Source: Lunularia cruciata
Lineage: Eukaryota > Streptophyta > Marchantiopsida > Lunulariales > Lunulariaceae
Length of the DNA: 64,000 nucleotides
NCBI GenBank assembly: GCA_948567375.1
Contig: OX419756.1
Coordinates: 60,650,333-60,714,332 of the forward strand
Direction: 5' to 3'
Below, piece by piece: positions 1 to 10,902 of the stretch. Positions within the stretch are counted from its first letter, which is position 1. Each line of letters starts with the position of its first letter. The translations under genes and the position numbers were made by a program. The notes under the pieces were generated by a model. The model made no database searches. It had not been told where the DNA came from and saw only the letters and a list, made by a program, of their open reading frames with translations.

Positions 1-170
1 CTTCGGGTTCAGGCGGTATTGTCGCTGCCAAAATGGAACTACACCTTCAACCAGATCAATCCGGTGTTCTCCGAATTCTTGTGGAATACCCGGCATTTGA
101 TCAATAGACTAGGCGAATACATCCTGGAATTCTATAAAAAGGGCAGTGTATCCTGCCAACTCCTCCGAAG
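1..170 (-). pseudogene. Element A1 pol fragment, segment just before reverse transcriptase
   Basis: Read on the minus strand, this stretch gives the spacer that joins protease to reverse transcriptase in Ty3/gypsy polyproteins: EFQDVFA, a stop, SIDQMPGI, then EHRIDLVEG. A Trp normally follows VFA in this family; here the codon at 109-111 is TAG, a nonsense change. The frame differs from the protease frame upstream, so at least one indel lies between about 150 and 190. Reverse transcriptase itself would lie beyond the left edge of the window. Family assignment rests on motif recognition. Confidence 0.8.
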
Positions 171-188
171 TGACTGTCTTCAAGATTT

Positions 189-1181
189 TCAAAATTTTCC
201 TTTAGTCAATAAAACATCTTGACAGTCATCGGGGTTGATGACTCCTTCAACATGGCTTACTCGGCTTAACCCAAGGCGAGCTGCCATCAAACCCCCTTCC
301 TCCAAGTTAGGTTCACCCGAGGCGAGGTCATATGGATCTTTGTCTTCGACATCCACCTCGTAGCATTCCAAGTAGTTAACTTGGACTTTGTCTTTGGATT
401 CATCTGAGGACGAAGACGATGAGTCTTTAGATTCGTCCTCCTCTTCCGATGAACTTGTTTCCCCAAGGTGGGGAACTTTCATCCAACTCACAGTCACCAG
501 CTTCTGATCTTCGGACAAAATGTCCTTGAATCTTAACTTCTGTTGATGCCAATCCACCACAACTTGGGCACTGTACAACCAGGGTCTTCCAATCAATAGA
601 GGGTAACCAGTCTTTGTCACTGGTCACAACACAATGTAGTTCAACTTGAAGGGCACCCCTCCAATGATTGTAGTGATGTTTGACAGCATGCCCAAAGGCC
701 GTCTCTTGGTTTGGTCTGCAAACTTCAACACTCGGGGTGTTGATTCAAATGTGTGATACTCGAGTCGATTTGCAGTATCTTTGGTCATGACATTCACACC
801 AGACCCAAAATCAATGGGTATCAATGTGATCATGCACCCTGCAATCTCCGCATCTACCTTGGGAGATCCCAAATATTCTTGTTCAATACGATAGATAGCA
901 GGCAGGTCCTTCTTTGACATCAACCTCACCTTCTTGAGTGCCGAATTCAGCTGCCTCTTGTACATCTTGTTATCTTCCCACAATTGCTTGAATGTAATAT
1001 TGGCATTTGTGGCTGCCAGATCTGCTACAATATTGTATTGGGGTACTCCTCCCAATTTGACCGTCTTTGCCTTCGGCTTTAGGTCCGAAGTCTCTCCATG
1101 TTCTCTCTTGACTTCGGGATGCTTCAAAATGGTAACGGGCTTGCCAATAGCCTTAACCTGAGGTTCCTCCGGTTGGCCCAC
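189..1181 (-). pseudogene. Element A1 retropepsin-type aspartic protease region
   Basis: One minus-strand frame holds an Ala/Lys-rich linker (GVPQYNIVADLAA), then the protease active-site region IDFGSGVNVM and the flap/C-terminal motif LLIGRPWL, followed by an acidic Glu/Asp/Ser tail. Plant Athila/Tat-type elements usually have D-G-G-S or D-S-G at the catalytic turn; here the residue after Asp is Phe, so the active site looks damaged. An in-frame TGA at 624-626 splits the domain in two (a CGA to TGA change would explain it). The protease would mature the Gag-Pol polyprotein inside virus-like particles. It is the same frame as the zinc-knuckle half of gag upstream. Confidence 0.8.
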
Positions 1182-1271
1182 CTCGGCTTGGATCAGACCC
1201 TTTACCTCAGATCAGATGTCCACCGGAAAAACTGGAGACTTCATCTTCGTCTCCTCTTCCAAACTCAGTTC

Positions 1272-2072
1272 TCAAGTCCTGAATAGTGCCTCCTTTATTT
1301 CTTGCTGCAAGGCTTTAGCTTTGGCTTTTGCAAGGATCTTTTCCTCCTTGGCAGAAAGAATTGCTTTTGGGCGCAATCTCTTTGCCTTTCTGGAAGACGA
1401 CGAGGTTGTACTCAGCTCTTCAGGATCACTTTTCTTCTTGCTGGAGTGTGTCTCAGCTTTCAAAATTTCAAGATCTGGCCATTCTCCTTCCAAGGCCGGA
1501 CTCCCTTCTTGAGGTCTCTCTTCCTCAAGAGTGATACAATTTACATTAGTATCCCCCTTTGGCTGAATTGCTGCACGCTCAGCGGGGGTCTGTACATACT
1601 TTACAGGCGGCTTTGGGTTCGGTGGGTGGGGACATTGGTTGCCCGTATGCCTCAATCCTTTACAATTTCTGCACAAGGGAACATACCCAATTTGCCTTCT
1701 TGGCTCCGGACAGTTTGGAGACCAATGTCCCATCAAAGCACAATTATAACAGGCTCCAAGTGCAACATTCTGAGGGCAATTTTGGTTGCTCATCGGTGGT
1801 CTTCGTGGAGGAGCATTGGGGTTATACTCCCTTGGTCCAAACCTCAGACCTTGGTACGATGTGCTTGCTTGAGGCTGTACTTCTTGTGTTTGGTACACAA
1901 CCTCTTCGTCCTCGTCTTGGTTCCATCCCGGGACCCAGTCAATTTGTTGCAGCGGGAATACATTATGAGTATTGCATTCTGTGTTTGTGTGGCCTGATTT
2001 GCCACATGTGGTGCACCATACATTCGATCTTCCAAATGCTGGGGCCTTCCTTCTGTCCTTAGCCCCAATCAT
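1272..2072 (-). pseudogene. Element A1 gag C-terminal half with three zinc knuckles
   Basis: This minus-strand reading frame of about 266 codons carries three CX2CX4HX4C zinc knuckles: CTTCGKSGHTNTEC, CYNCALMGHWSPNC and CRNCKGLRHTGNQC, spread over about 140 residues. It ends in a Lys/Ala/Glu-rich helix-like segment (EEKILAKAKAKALQQEI). Zinc knuckles of Gag bind the element's RNA during packaging. Three knuckles is more than the single one in the family C Gag of this window. A frameshift separates this half from the N-terminal half at 2225-3304. A matching fragment on the plus strand occurs at 15432-16025. Confidence 0.85.
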
Positions 2073-2224
2073 CTAGATCTTGAAATCCAAAAACTCCTTG
2101 ATGAGGGCATCCAGCTTGGTATCCGCCTTATTTACACTCTTTGCTGGAGGAGTCATTGGTTTCTTACCCCTACATCTTCAGACTTGTCTTGGCTTTGATT
2201 CTTCTTCAGATTCCAAAGAAGAGC

Positions 2225-3304
2225 TCAAAGACGTGGAGGACTCGTCCAAAGAAGGGGAATGCTGCGCAAAGCTCTCCTTTTGGGCTTCTTGCCTTTCTTC
2301 TCCCAATTTCTCCGGTTACCGGCAGAGTGAGAGTAGGCCGCCACGTAACAAGCGACATGTTTGAGTACTTTGTCAAGGGAAGTTACATTCCTCTCCCTTG
2401 CAAAGATTCGAATCTTTGGTGAAAGTCCTCCGAGGAACCAGGTAATGGCTTGGGCATCGAAGTAACCCACCACCCCCGATTGCTTGGGAACTCGGTTCAA
2501 AAGTGCCATGAACCGCTCAGAGTAGTCTCTCAACTTCTCCTTCTTGCCTCGGTCTAAATCATTGAGTGCCGTGAGGACACTCGTGTCATAATCAACCTCC
2601 CGGAATCATTCCAAGAAGTTGTTTCTCAAGTCTGCCAAGTCCGCTAGTACGAACCCTTTCTGGATCACATGGGTGTACCAGCTCCGAGCTTTCTTTTGGA
2701 GCAAACTTGGGAAAATTCTCAGTCAATCCGCCGAGTCATGCTCCTTGTTAGCAAAGGAGATGACTTTGAATTCTTTGATGAATTCATTGGGGTCTTTGTC
2801 TTGTTCTGTCCCCTTGTACTTCTGATATGTGTGTCGGGTGACAGGCAATGAAGTCATCATTCGATGCACTGGAATCGGCTGAGGTAGTGTTGAACTTGAC
2901 GAAACTGAAGGATTGGTTGGTCTTGACGCTGTGGTGTCAGCCCAGGGGTTCCAATTTGTCAAATTCAAGGTAGGGTCTTCTTCGACAATTTTTGCTATGA
3001 GGGTGTCGACTTCAACCCGAGTGGAATAATCAAGATCAACACCTTCAATTTGTTCTTCAAAATTCCTTTGGGACAACCAAGGAATCGTTTGTAGAAGATG
3101 CTGACACTCTTCTTCCATAAGTGTTCTTGCTGTCTTTTCTCGAACAAAGTTCTTCAAGGACGTGACTTCCTTTATAGCTCTAGGGGAAGTCGGTGTATTG
3201 GGCCGCAATGCAAATGTTTGGCCACTCAATCCTTTCTTCTTCTTGGACAAAGAGGGAGATGCAAAGTAGTCTTGCCAACCGCTGTCGTCGGGAAAATAGC
3301 CCAC
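2225..3304 (-). pseudogene. Element A1 gag N-terminal half (capsid region)
   Basis: This is the capsid part of a Ty3-type Gag. One minus-strand frame covers the region with two internal TGA stops, one near 2722 after EHDSAD where Trp is expected and one near 2610. Between the stops the frame continues with KARSWYTHV and LRDYSERFMALLNRVP, typical of the retrotransposon gag domain. Gag forms the virus-like particle in the cytoplasm. The same sequence recurs as degraded fragments at 16150-16537 (minus), 20009-20266 (plus) and 31690-31806 (minus), which shows those are family A relics. The start is taken near 3304, but the true N-terminus is uncertain. Confidence 0.8.
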
Positions 3305-3540
3305 GTGTACCCTTGAGGCTTTTGGTGTGATAGATTTTCTTTTTTTCTTCTAGTAGTTGTAAGGAACACGGATTTATGATAATATGTCTTGGGGTGTGGT
3401 TTTGCTACCTTGTTTCGAGAGAAAGTGAGGAGACAGAGAAGGGCTGAGGGTTTTTTCAGAAAATGCCAAAAGATTTCAAGAAAAAGGTTTGCAAAGGATT
3501 TCGAGAGAAGTGGCAAAAATTTTTGGGAGAAGAGAGGAGT
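3305..3540 (-). other. Element A1 leader between repeats and gag
   Basis: This is untranslated leader sequence on the element's sense strand, pyrimidine-rich there and purine-rich on the plus strand. No domain or recognisable signal is visible. It connects the minisatellite array to gag. Confidence 0.5.
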
Positions 3541-3776
3541 AGGGTTTTTGGAAAGCCAGGGGAGGGGGAGAAAATTCAAGTTGGACAGGAGTGCTTGAGA
3601 GTGCAGGGGGGAGAAATTCTCGAGAACTCAAGGGTTTGGACAGAGGAACAATCAGGAGAAGGAATTTTTGAGTTGGACAGGAGTGCTTGAGAGTGTAGGG
3701 GAGAGAAATTCTCGAGAACTGAAGGGTTTGGACAGAGGAACAATCAAGAGAAGGAAATTTCGAATTGGACAGGAGT
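3541..3776. repeat. 92-bp tandem repeat, a dimer of the 46-bp unit
   Basis: The landmark TTGGACAGGAGTG recurs at 3581, 3673 and 3764, a spacing of 92 and 91 bp. Each 92-bp unit holds two diverged halves of about 46 bp (both contain a TTGGACAG element followed by a GAGAA/AATT block). It is the most diverged and probably oldest part of the array. Confidence 0.75.
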
Positions 3777-4245
3777 GTGAGGGTGCAGGGCTGTGCTTGG
3801 ACCAGGAGAGGAATTTTGAAATGTGAGAGTGCAGGGCTGTGCTTGGACCAGGAGAGGGATTTCAAAATGTGAGAGTGCAGGGCTGTGCTTGGACCAAGAG
3901 AGGGATTTCGAAATGTGAGAGTGCAGGGCTGTGCTTGGACCAGGAGAGGAATTTTGAAATGTGAAAGTGCAGGGCTTTGCTTGGACCAGGAGAGGGATTT
4001 CAAAATGTGAGAGTGCAAGGTTGTGCTTGGACCAGGAGAGGAATTTCAAAATGTGAGAGTGCAGGGCTGTGCTTGGACCAGGAGAGGAATTTCAAAATGT
4101 GAGAGTGCAGGCTGTGCTTGGACCAAGAGAGGGATTTCAAAATGTGAGAGTGCAGGCTGTGCTTGGACCGGGAGAGGAATTTTGAAATGTGAGAGTGCAG
4201 GGCTGTGCTTGGACCAGGAGAGGGATTTCAAAATGTGAAGAGTGC
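3777..4245. repeat. 46-bp minisatellite array, about 10 copies
   Basis: Units begin GTGAGAGTGCAGGGCTG and recur at 3823, 3869 and 3915 with 46-bp spacing, then continue with 45-47 bp variation to about 4245. Copies differ by a few substitutions. The array lies in the 5' leader of element A1, between the primer binding site and gag. Confidence 0.9.
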
Positions 4246-5385
4246 AGGGCTGTGTTTTGGACCAGGACAGAAATTTTCGAAATGTGAAGGGAGTCTTGAA
4301 GGGCTGAAGGCTTTTGGAGATGCATGAGGGCTGTGTTTTGGACCAGGACAAAAAATTTTGAAATGTGAAGGGAGTCTTGAAGGCTGAAGGCTTTTGGAGA
4401 TGCATGAGGGCTGTGTTCTGGACCAGGACAGAAATTTTCGAAATGTGAAAGGAGTCTTGAAGGGCTGAAGGCTTTTGGAGATGCATGAGGGCTGTGTTTT
4501 GGACCCGGACAGAAATTTTCGAAATGTGAAAGGAGTCTTGAAGGGCTGAAGGCTTTTGGAGATGCATGAGGGCTGTGTTTTGGACCAGGACAGAAATTTT
4601 CGAAATGTGAAAGGAGTCTTGAAGGGCTGAAGGCTTTTGGAGATGCATGAGGGCTGTGTTCTGGACCAAGACAGAAATTTTCGAAATGTGAAAGGAGTCT
4701 TGAAGGGCTGAAGGCTTTTGGAGATGCATGAGGGCTGTGTTTTGGATCCGGACAGAAATTTTTGAAATGTGAAAGGAGTCTTGAAGGGCTGAAGGCTTTT
4801 GGAGATGCATGAGGGCTGTGTTTTGGACCAGGACAGAAATTTTCGAAATGTGAAGGGAGTCTTGAAGGGCTGAAGGCTTTTGGAGATGCATGAGGGCTGT
4901 GTTTTGGACCAGGACAGAAATTTTCGAAATGTGAAGGGAGTCTTGAAGGGCTGAAGGCTTTTGGAGATGCATGAGGCTGTGTTTTGCACCATGACAGAAA
5001 TTTTCAAAATGTGAAAGGAGTCTTGAAGGGCTGAAGGCTTTTGGAGATGCATGAGGGCTGTGTTTGGACCAGGACAGAAATTTTCAAAATGTGAAGGTAG
5101 TCTTGAAGGGCTGAAGGCTTTTGGAGATGCATGAGGGCTGTGTTTTGGACCAGGACAGAAATTTTTGAAATGTGAAAGGAGTCTTGAAGGGCTGAAGGCT
5201 TTTGGAGATGCATGAGGGCTGTGTTTTGGACCAGGACAGAAATTTTCAAAATGTGAAGGGAGTCTTGAAGGGCTGAAGGCTTTTGGAGATGCATGAGGGC
5301 TGTGTTTTGGACCAGGACAGAAATTTTTTGAAATGTGAAAGGAGTCTTGAAGGGCTGAAGGCTTTTGGAGGTGCATGAAGGCAAT
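4246..5385. repeat. 81-bp minisatellite array, about 14 copies
   Basis: The anchor TGCATGAGGGCTG recurs at 4321, 4401, 4482, 4563, 4644 and so on to about 5371, with 80-81 bp spacing. Each unit combines a 46-bp-like part (GGACCAGGACAGAAATTTT) with an extra block of about 35 bp (GTCTTGAAGGGCTGAAGG). Because 81 is a multiple of three, two minus-strand frames stay open for long distances (4228-5433 and 4046-4972) with 27-residue repeats. I regard those as by-products of the period, not as proven genes. Confidence 0.9.
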
Positions 5386-6827
5386 TTTCGCAGGTCTGTT
5401 GGGGCTTGAGATGTCAAGGTAGAAGGTGTTCATGAAGGAAATTTTGCAGGAAATGTAAAGGCCTAAAGAGAGAGAAGAAACTCTAGAGGGATTTGGACAA
5501 GAAAAGGAGAGGAATAAAGGAGTGCTAGCTTGGACATGAGGAGTGAAATTTTGAGTTGGACAATAGACCTGGCTGTATAGAAGCTGGAGAGTATGGGCAG
5601 AGGAAATTGAAAGGAAGGACGTTGAGAGAAGGGCTGAAAAGGAGAAATTTTGAAGGAAGAGACCTGGCTGTACAGTAGCTGGACAGAGAAGTGAGAAGTG
5701 AAGGAAATTTCGAGAGATTTTGCACTAGGACAGAGGGAAAGATGTTTGGGTTTCAGAAGTTTAGTCAGGAGAGAATGAGATGAACTTTGAGAGAATAGGA
5801 TTGTACAAGACAAGGACTGTGCTTCGAAGGAAGAACTGTGACTGATCAGGAGACACCCAGGAGAAACTCTCGAGTTGTTGTGAAGGTTTGAGAGTGAACC
5901 AAGAGAGACAGAAAAGAGGAGTTTCAGAATTTAGTTGTGAAGATTTGAGAGTGAACGACGAGAGACAGACAGAGAGGAATTTTTGAGCTTTACAGTGAGG
6001 GCCAAGAGAGCTGGAGACAACATAGCAGTTCTCAAAGGTTGGGGAATGGCTGATGCTAGGCAGAAGATAGAGAGGCCATTTTCTCAAAGGGGATTTGGAG
6101 GTCTGATGCTGAAGTGACAGGCAAAGAGAAGAGAAGGAGAGGCTTCGAATGCTGAGCGGTGAGTGACAGTTTGATAAAAGAGAAGGAGTTGAGAAGATTG
6201 TCTGCATGTGATTGGGCGAGTTTGGATGTTCATCTGGAATGACTTGGTTGCCCAGGTGTTAAAGTAGGAATGGACACTCCATAGGGAAGAATTGTTTGTC
6301 TTGTTTGACTTACAGTTGTATGACTGGTTGAAGAGGATGATTCATGAACGGATAAATGTACTCTGAATTGTGGATGTTGTCAAGGAAAGGGCTGCATTTA
6401 GGAGCTCTTGGTCCAGTCTATATGATTGCCCAGTTCAGTGATCAATACAGCCGGGTTTGACCACCATTAGTTGCTTGCGGTTATTTCATAAAGTCTCACC
6501 AGAGCCATTTTAGGAATTTGTCTGAGCCAAGAGCCAAACCCACAGACCCGAACATAAAAGAGAACTGGAAGCGATACTATATACGATTAGAGCTACAAGG
6601 CCAAACACAGTCAAACACAATTGAATGCTATAGATCAACTTTAGGTTACAATATCCAACATACAAACCTTGGGAGAAACCTGCCCTGGGGATATTTAGAA
6701 CAACCTGACCTATTGGGAAGAGCTGCCAGCCATACCGAACAAAGAAGAGAATGAAAAACCTCAGGAAGACTTAAGTCATTTGCACCAATTGCAACTAAGC
6801 ACTAGCAGCCAGGTGCCCGGTGCACTC
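5386..6827 (-). other. Element A1 leader, polypyrimidine on the sense strand
   Basis: From about 5386 to 6230 the plus strand is strongly purine-rich, so the element's sense strand is pyrimidine-rich. A comparable CT-rich leader lies on the plus strand of element A8 at 45326-46950. From 6230 to 6827 base composition returns to normal and I recognise nothing; the short plus-strand frame at 6518-6754 has no visible motif. Confidence 0.5.
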
Positions 6828-7034
6828 TCAAGGACAAAACCCCACGACACCGCCTTCGTGTTTCTTGTGGTCAAGTTCTTGTAGGGCTTCTTGCACTTCA
6901 TGAAGGAGTTGAAAGTCCAACGCCTCTCGTTTGTTTTTTTCAATAGTGGATGGGACGTTTAGACGTTTGTCTTCTTCACGCTGCAGTGCTCGTCTTCGAG
7001 CTCTCTCTTCCCGTTGTTCTCTTGATGCAGACAA
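6828..7034 (-). CDS. Small charged ORF just downstream of the A1 primer site
   Basis: A minus-strand frame of about 68 residues starts some 60 bases after the primer binding site. It is very rich in Arg, Glu and Lys (SREQREERARRRALQREED), consistent with a helical or coiled-coil peptide. It has no ATG; the first codon offered is TTG. It could be the remains of a Gag N-terminus, a leader ORF, or chance. I do not recognise a family. Confidence 0.25.
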   Translation of the reverse strand: MSASREQREERARRRALQREEDKRLNVPSTIEKNKREALDFQLLHEVQEALQELDHKKHEGGVVGFCP

Positions 7035-7097
7035 TCATATTGCGTTGATACCCAGTTTCGAATTTGGCTTCATATTCTTCCACTCTTGACAATTGTA

Positions 7098-7115
7098 TCC
7101 CCATCAGCGGTGCCA
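7098..7115 (-). other. Primer binding site of element A1
   Basis: Immediately inside the LTR end the minus strand reads ATTTT followed by TGGCACCGCTGATGGGGA. This resembles the TGGCGCCGTTGCCGGGGA-type site reported for plant Athila/Tat-like elements and usually attributed to an Asp-type tRNA (recollection). Copies A3 (16538-16555) and A7 (31228-31246) have the same site, which fixes the LTR 3' boundary. Confidence 0.8.
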
Positions 7116-7791
7116 AAAATCATATGACAACCCGGCAAATATCACTTTTGTGGTAATCGGGTAAGTAAAGTTTGTTCCCGCAGAGATACGAGTCAAAATT
7201 GGTTAAATACAAAGCAAAGTAACAATTTCAGTTCTTCTTGGTTGTGTCTTTAATCTCTCAGGTAGAAACCACACCCAGAAGAGAGTAACAAGCACTGACT
7301 CAAAGTCTTGTCACAAATTCACACTCCTTAATCACAACTCCATCAAATATTTCCAAAAAATCTTGATTGTGATGATTCAGGCTCTCCCAAAAATGGCACA
7401 TCATTGCAAAACAACTTCGCCTCAGAATTGTGTTCCCCCCCTCCACTAAAGGCACAACTTCCTTGATTGAAATTGCTTCACATCAACTTCGCATTGCACT
7501 CACAAATGCAGAATACTACCAACACTACAATTCCTCTCAGATATGTCAAGGCATTACTTCAATTGCACTTCACTCAGGATCAAACACACAGAATGAAGAT
7601 CAAGGCTACGGAATCCAACATCCAACAAGCACACTGACTTGCACTTCGAATTTCTCCAAACACTCACAAACACAAGTACAACGTTGATACTTGGAATCAA
7701 GCTCAAGCGACGAGCACTGCTTCATAGCACTTTGCTTTATCTATTCTCAGAAATAATGAGCATTGAACAACAATTCTCTACAAATGACACT

Positions 7792-7799
7792 CTTAAATA
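7792..7799 (-). promoter_or_regulatory. Probable TATA box of the A1 LTR
   Basis: The minus strand reads TATTTAAG about 120 bases after the end of LORF. The same element, TATTTAAA, sits at the matching place in A6 (21699-21706), A8 (44648-44655) and A9 (62109-62116), and TATTTACA in the A8 3' LTR. Conservation between diverged copies supports it as the U3 promoter. Confidence 0.65.
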
Positions 7800-7915
7800 G
7801 TGAACAAATCAATAGTTCTAACAATTATACCATTCTACAACAACTTTTCTAACCTGCAGATCCGAAATGACAATGCACCTCTTCATATCTACCTCTTCAA
7901 ATCTCAAAACTGTTA

Positions 7916-10353
7916 CTATTCCGATCCGTTGTCTACTTTGTCCTCGGCTTTCAAACCCAAACCCAAAGTAACTGTACTTCCTACTACTATGTCCTCGGGT
8001 TTCATAACTTCTAATTCCTCCACTAATTCTAACACTTCTCCTTCTTGGTATGCAATTCCTATCATAATTAAGCCTTCTTAATCTCTATCTCCCGACCCAC
8101 TCTTCTCTAATGTCTCCACTGGTAATTCCAAAGACATTTGCGCTCCTATGTTATCTACTTCGGGTTTTGCTTTAACATCTTTCTGAAGTTTTTCTATCTT
8201 TATTTTCACCCAGTCTAATCTAATTGCAATATTATCTTCTACTTCTAAGATCTTCTTGTCTACACGAGTCCTGAGACTGATCAACACACGTTCAAATCTG
8301 TATCTTTCACCTGTCTTTGCCTCGTCTCCTGCACCAACAGCTTCAACTCGTGCAGTCTCGTCTCTTCAATCCAAATGCTGGCCTCTGTACTCAACATTGC
8401 ATTCATCTTGAGGACTATCTCCTTCAAAGGCTCCAATCTCATCTTATGCTCTTGTTCTTGATCTGCAAGCCAGTTCTCCTTGTACATTGCCAATTCCGCT
8501 TCAAACTCATCTTTCACCGTCTCCTTCTCCTTCTCCTTCTGTACAACTCTCTCCTCTTGATTACGAAGTAGCTCTTGTAATCTCTCTTCTTCCCTATATC
8601 GTGCAGCCAACTCTCTTTGCCAGAGTTGCTTCTTCTCCTCTACACTCTCCATCACTCAATCGAGCTCTTGTTCTCTCTCTGCGACTTTCGCCATAGCATG
8701 GATAACTTTGACTCTTGAATCAGCAAATTGTTGCTTCAAGATCTCGTACTCAACTACTTGTCTCTCCCTTGCTATGTCACTCTTCTTAACAAGATCCTCT
8801 TGATATCTCACTTCTCTCTCCAGGTCTTCAATTACCTGACTTTGCACTATTGCCTCCGCTTGTAGTACTTCCCTTTCCTCCTCACCTTGGGTTATACTCT
8901 TCTTCAACTCCAAGTTTTCTTCTTCTAATCTCGCCAACACCTAAAAGACAGTCTTTACCTCTGGACAAGTCGACTACATCTCCTTCTTCTTCTCCTCTAG
9001 CTTCACCAACAAAGGACACACCACCTCTCGCAGGTACTCAACTCCATTGCTTGGGTTTACCTCTTCTTCCGTAGCCACTTCTCTTTGCACTTCTTGTTCA
9101 TCCAATACTCGCCTTCTTCTCTGCAGTCTTTGTATCGGAATGGATGCATCGCTTCTTGAGCTTCCATGTGCTTCTTCTTTCAACGTACTTGGTCATGCAT
9201 CGTACTTTGCCTTATGCCTCGAGCGGACTCCCCTCTGCACTATGATCTTCTTCTCTTCGGGCTCAGGTACATCATCTTCGAACTGTGTGTTGTCCTCGGC
9301 TTCGATCACTACCGGTTCTTCTTCTTCTTCTTCTGCCGCAGCTGGTGCCAATGTCATTTCTCCACCCCTATCACTATCGCTACTTCTATCTCCACTCTGT
9401 AGCATTAGCTTGGGCTCCTCCTTGTGTTCCGAGTCTTCAGTCTTGAGCTCAGCATCACCTTCCGAGTCTTCATCTTCCGACTCAATCACCATCATACCTC
9501 ACCTCGGGTTTCCTCTCCTGGTCTTCCAAGGTTTCTTTGTGTCTTTGGCTTTGCCTTGCCAACTTCTCTTCTTTGAGTGTGGAGTACTCACTTCGATCTC
9601 CACAGTCTTCTCCGTCTTCTTGTAGTACTCGTTGGTGCTTCTGATTTGCAAAATGTACTGCTGCTCCTCTGCATCGACCTCCTTTCTTAAATCAGGATGG
9701 AAGTGTGACACCATCCAAGTTCGCTCTGCCAAGTTCAGCAAATTCAACCCGAGGTAGAAATGTGCTGCAAACGGCACAATGTAGTGTGGAGGCAATTTAT
9801 CCCGTAGATTCCACACCATTTGTTGCGTTCTCCCATGGAAACACCTCGCCCAATTAATTGGTTCTCCTGCAAACAGTTTGTGAAAGAACACCGCTTGGTG
9901 TTTCATCACATATGTTGTTCTCTCCGGCTTTAGGATTGCCATTAGAGCACTCACAATTCCCCTCTTGACAAGGTCCTTGTAACTCTCTACCTTGTACCCA
10001 TTCTTCATCCGCTTTGACGAGAATGCATCTTTCACCTCTTGGGTTTCTTGGGCTATCTCTCCCTTCCCCAAGAACATGGCCCCCTGCTCCAGGCTTGCTT
10101 CCTTCCCCAAGACTAATCTCCAATCCAACTCTGTCCAACAAGCCGGATTTCCTCTCTTCCCTTCTTCCTCGGGTCCATTGAGACACTTGCTCTTGATGAT
10201 TTCTATCATGAAACTTGGAAAACTCACATTCCAGTTCCACGCCAAGAAGGTGATCCAAAGTCGGCTCTAGACTTTGATCCTAGCGATCACATCTAACCTC
10301 CGAATTGCATGATTTCTCACCATGAATTTGGAGTTCTTCTTTCCTCCTCCCAT
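7916..10353 (-). pseudogene. LORF copy 1, ORF inside the A1 LTR, about 810 codons
   Basis: One minus-strand frame runs from ATG at 10353 (MGGGKKNSKF) to about 8281, then shifts frame once and ends at TAG 7916-7918. Layout: basic N-terminus; globular domain with WTELDWRLVLGKE, HQAVFFHKLFAGEPINW and FAAHFYLGLNLLNLAERTW (residues about 30-270); acidic Glu/Ser/Asp linker; a CPLL-containing segment; then a long coiled coil (about 420-700). In-frame stops occur near 10270 and at 9499, 9193, 8974, 8656 and 8281, so it cannot be expressed intact. The same start, domains and end recur in copies at 17074, 24338, 49253 and 58836. I do not recognise the family; a distant link to plant transposon-associated domains is possible but unverified. 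Confidence 0.75.
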
Positions 10354-10902
10354 CTCTCTTGCTTCTCATTGTGTCTCTATTTCAGTCTTGCGACTTCTCC
10401 CTTACACACTAACGCATTTCCAACTCAATTTCCCTTCCCACGATCACCTACAAGACGACTTCTCAACGGCAAAGGAAAATTGCTTGACATTTCTTTGTTG
10501 CAAGCTCGATTTTTATAGAGTTGCACTTTCTTTGTCTTTCTTCACTTCGAGTTTCTACCGATAAATCACACCTCTTGCATGCACCTGTCACTGTCAATCA
10601 AACTTTGCGTATATAGGCCGCTAATTTTGAACGGTCTCTTCTTGAATTTCTTGCTCCGACAAAAGGTTGTTAGACTGACTTTGCCTTGGGTTGAGCTCCC
10701 CCCAATACAAAGACTCCTTACTTTGGGTTGTATGTTGACAGGGCATTTTTGAGTACTTTGCCTTATGACCCAAAGTCACTTTACTTTAGGTTTCATCCCG
10801 AAGACTCTTTTCTTTGCCTTCTTTGGCCATATAGGCGCAATCCGACTTCTCTATACACTTCTTCTTCTTTATTTTGAAAAAACAAAAAATGTGGGCACCA
10901 TA

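Larger units (their letters stand above)
7123..10902 (-). mobile_element. 5' LTR of element A1, 3.78 kb
   Basis: The LTR runs on the minus strand from 10902 (TATGGTGCCCACATTTTT, the first dinucleotide TG mutated to TA) to 7123 (GTTGTCATA, CA mutated to TA), followed directly by the primer site. On its outer side it cuts the reverse transcriptase frame of element B1 (NQIKVAL is the last B1 sequence). The length agrees with solo LTR A9 (3795 bp without its insertion) and with the A8 3' LTR (3688 bp without its insertion). It contains the LORF pseudogene, then a TATTTAAG promoter element, then about 670 bp of R-U5. Confidence 0.85.

Noticed and set aside
1302..1997. 231-codon plus-strand frame
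   Set aside because: It is antisense to the zinc-knuckle half of A1 gag, which has clear motifs.
3777..5385. CRISPR array
   Set aside because: Units are contiguous with no unique spacers and the genome is a plant's; this is a minisatellite.
4228..5433. 401-codon minus-strand frame proposed as a repetitive protein gene
   Set aside because: It is explained by an 81-bp tandem array in a leader; a second frame is equally open and no start or signal supports translation.
6518..6754. 78-codon plus-strand frame
   Set aside because: No motif, and it lies antisense in the A1 leader.
9047..9625. 192-codon plus-strand Ser-rich frame
   Set aside because: It is antisense to LORF copy 1; the Ser runs mirror the acidic GAA-rich linker on the other strand.
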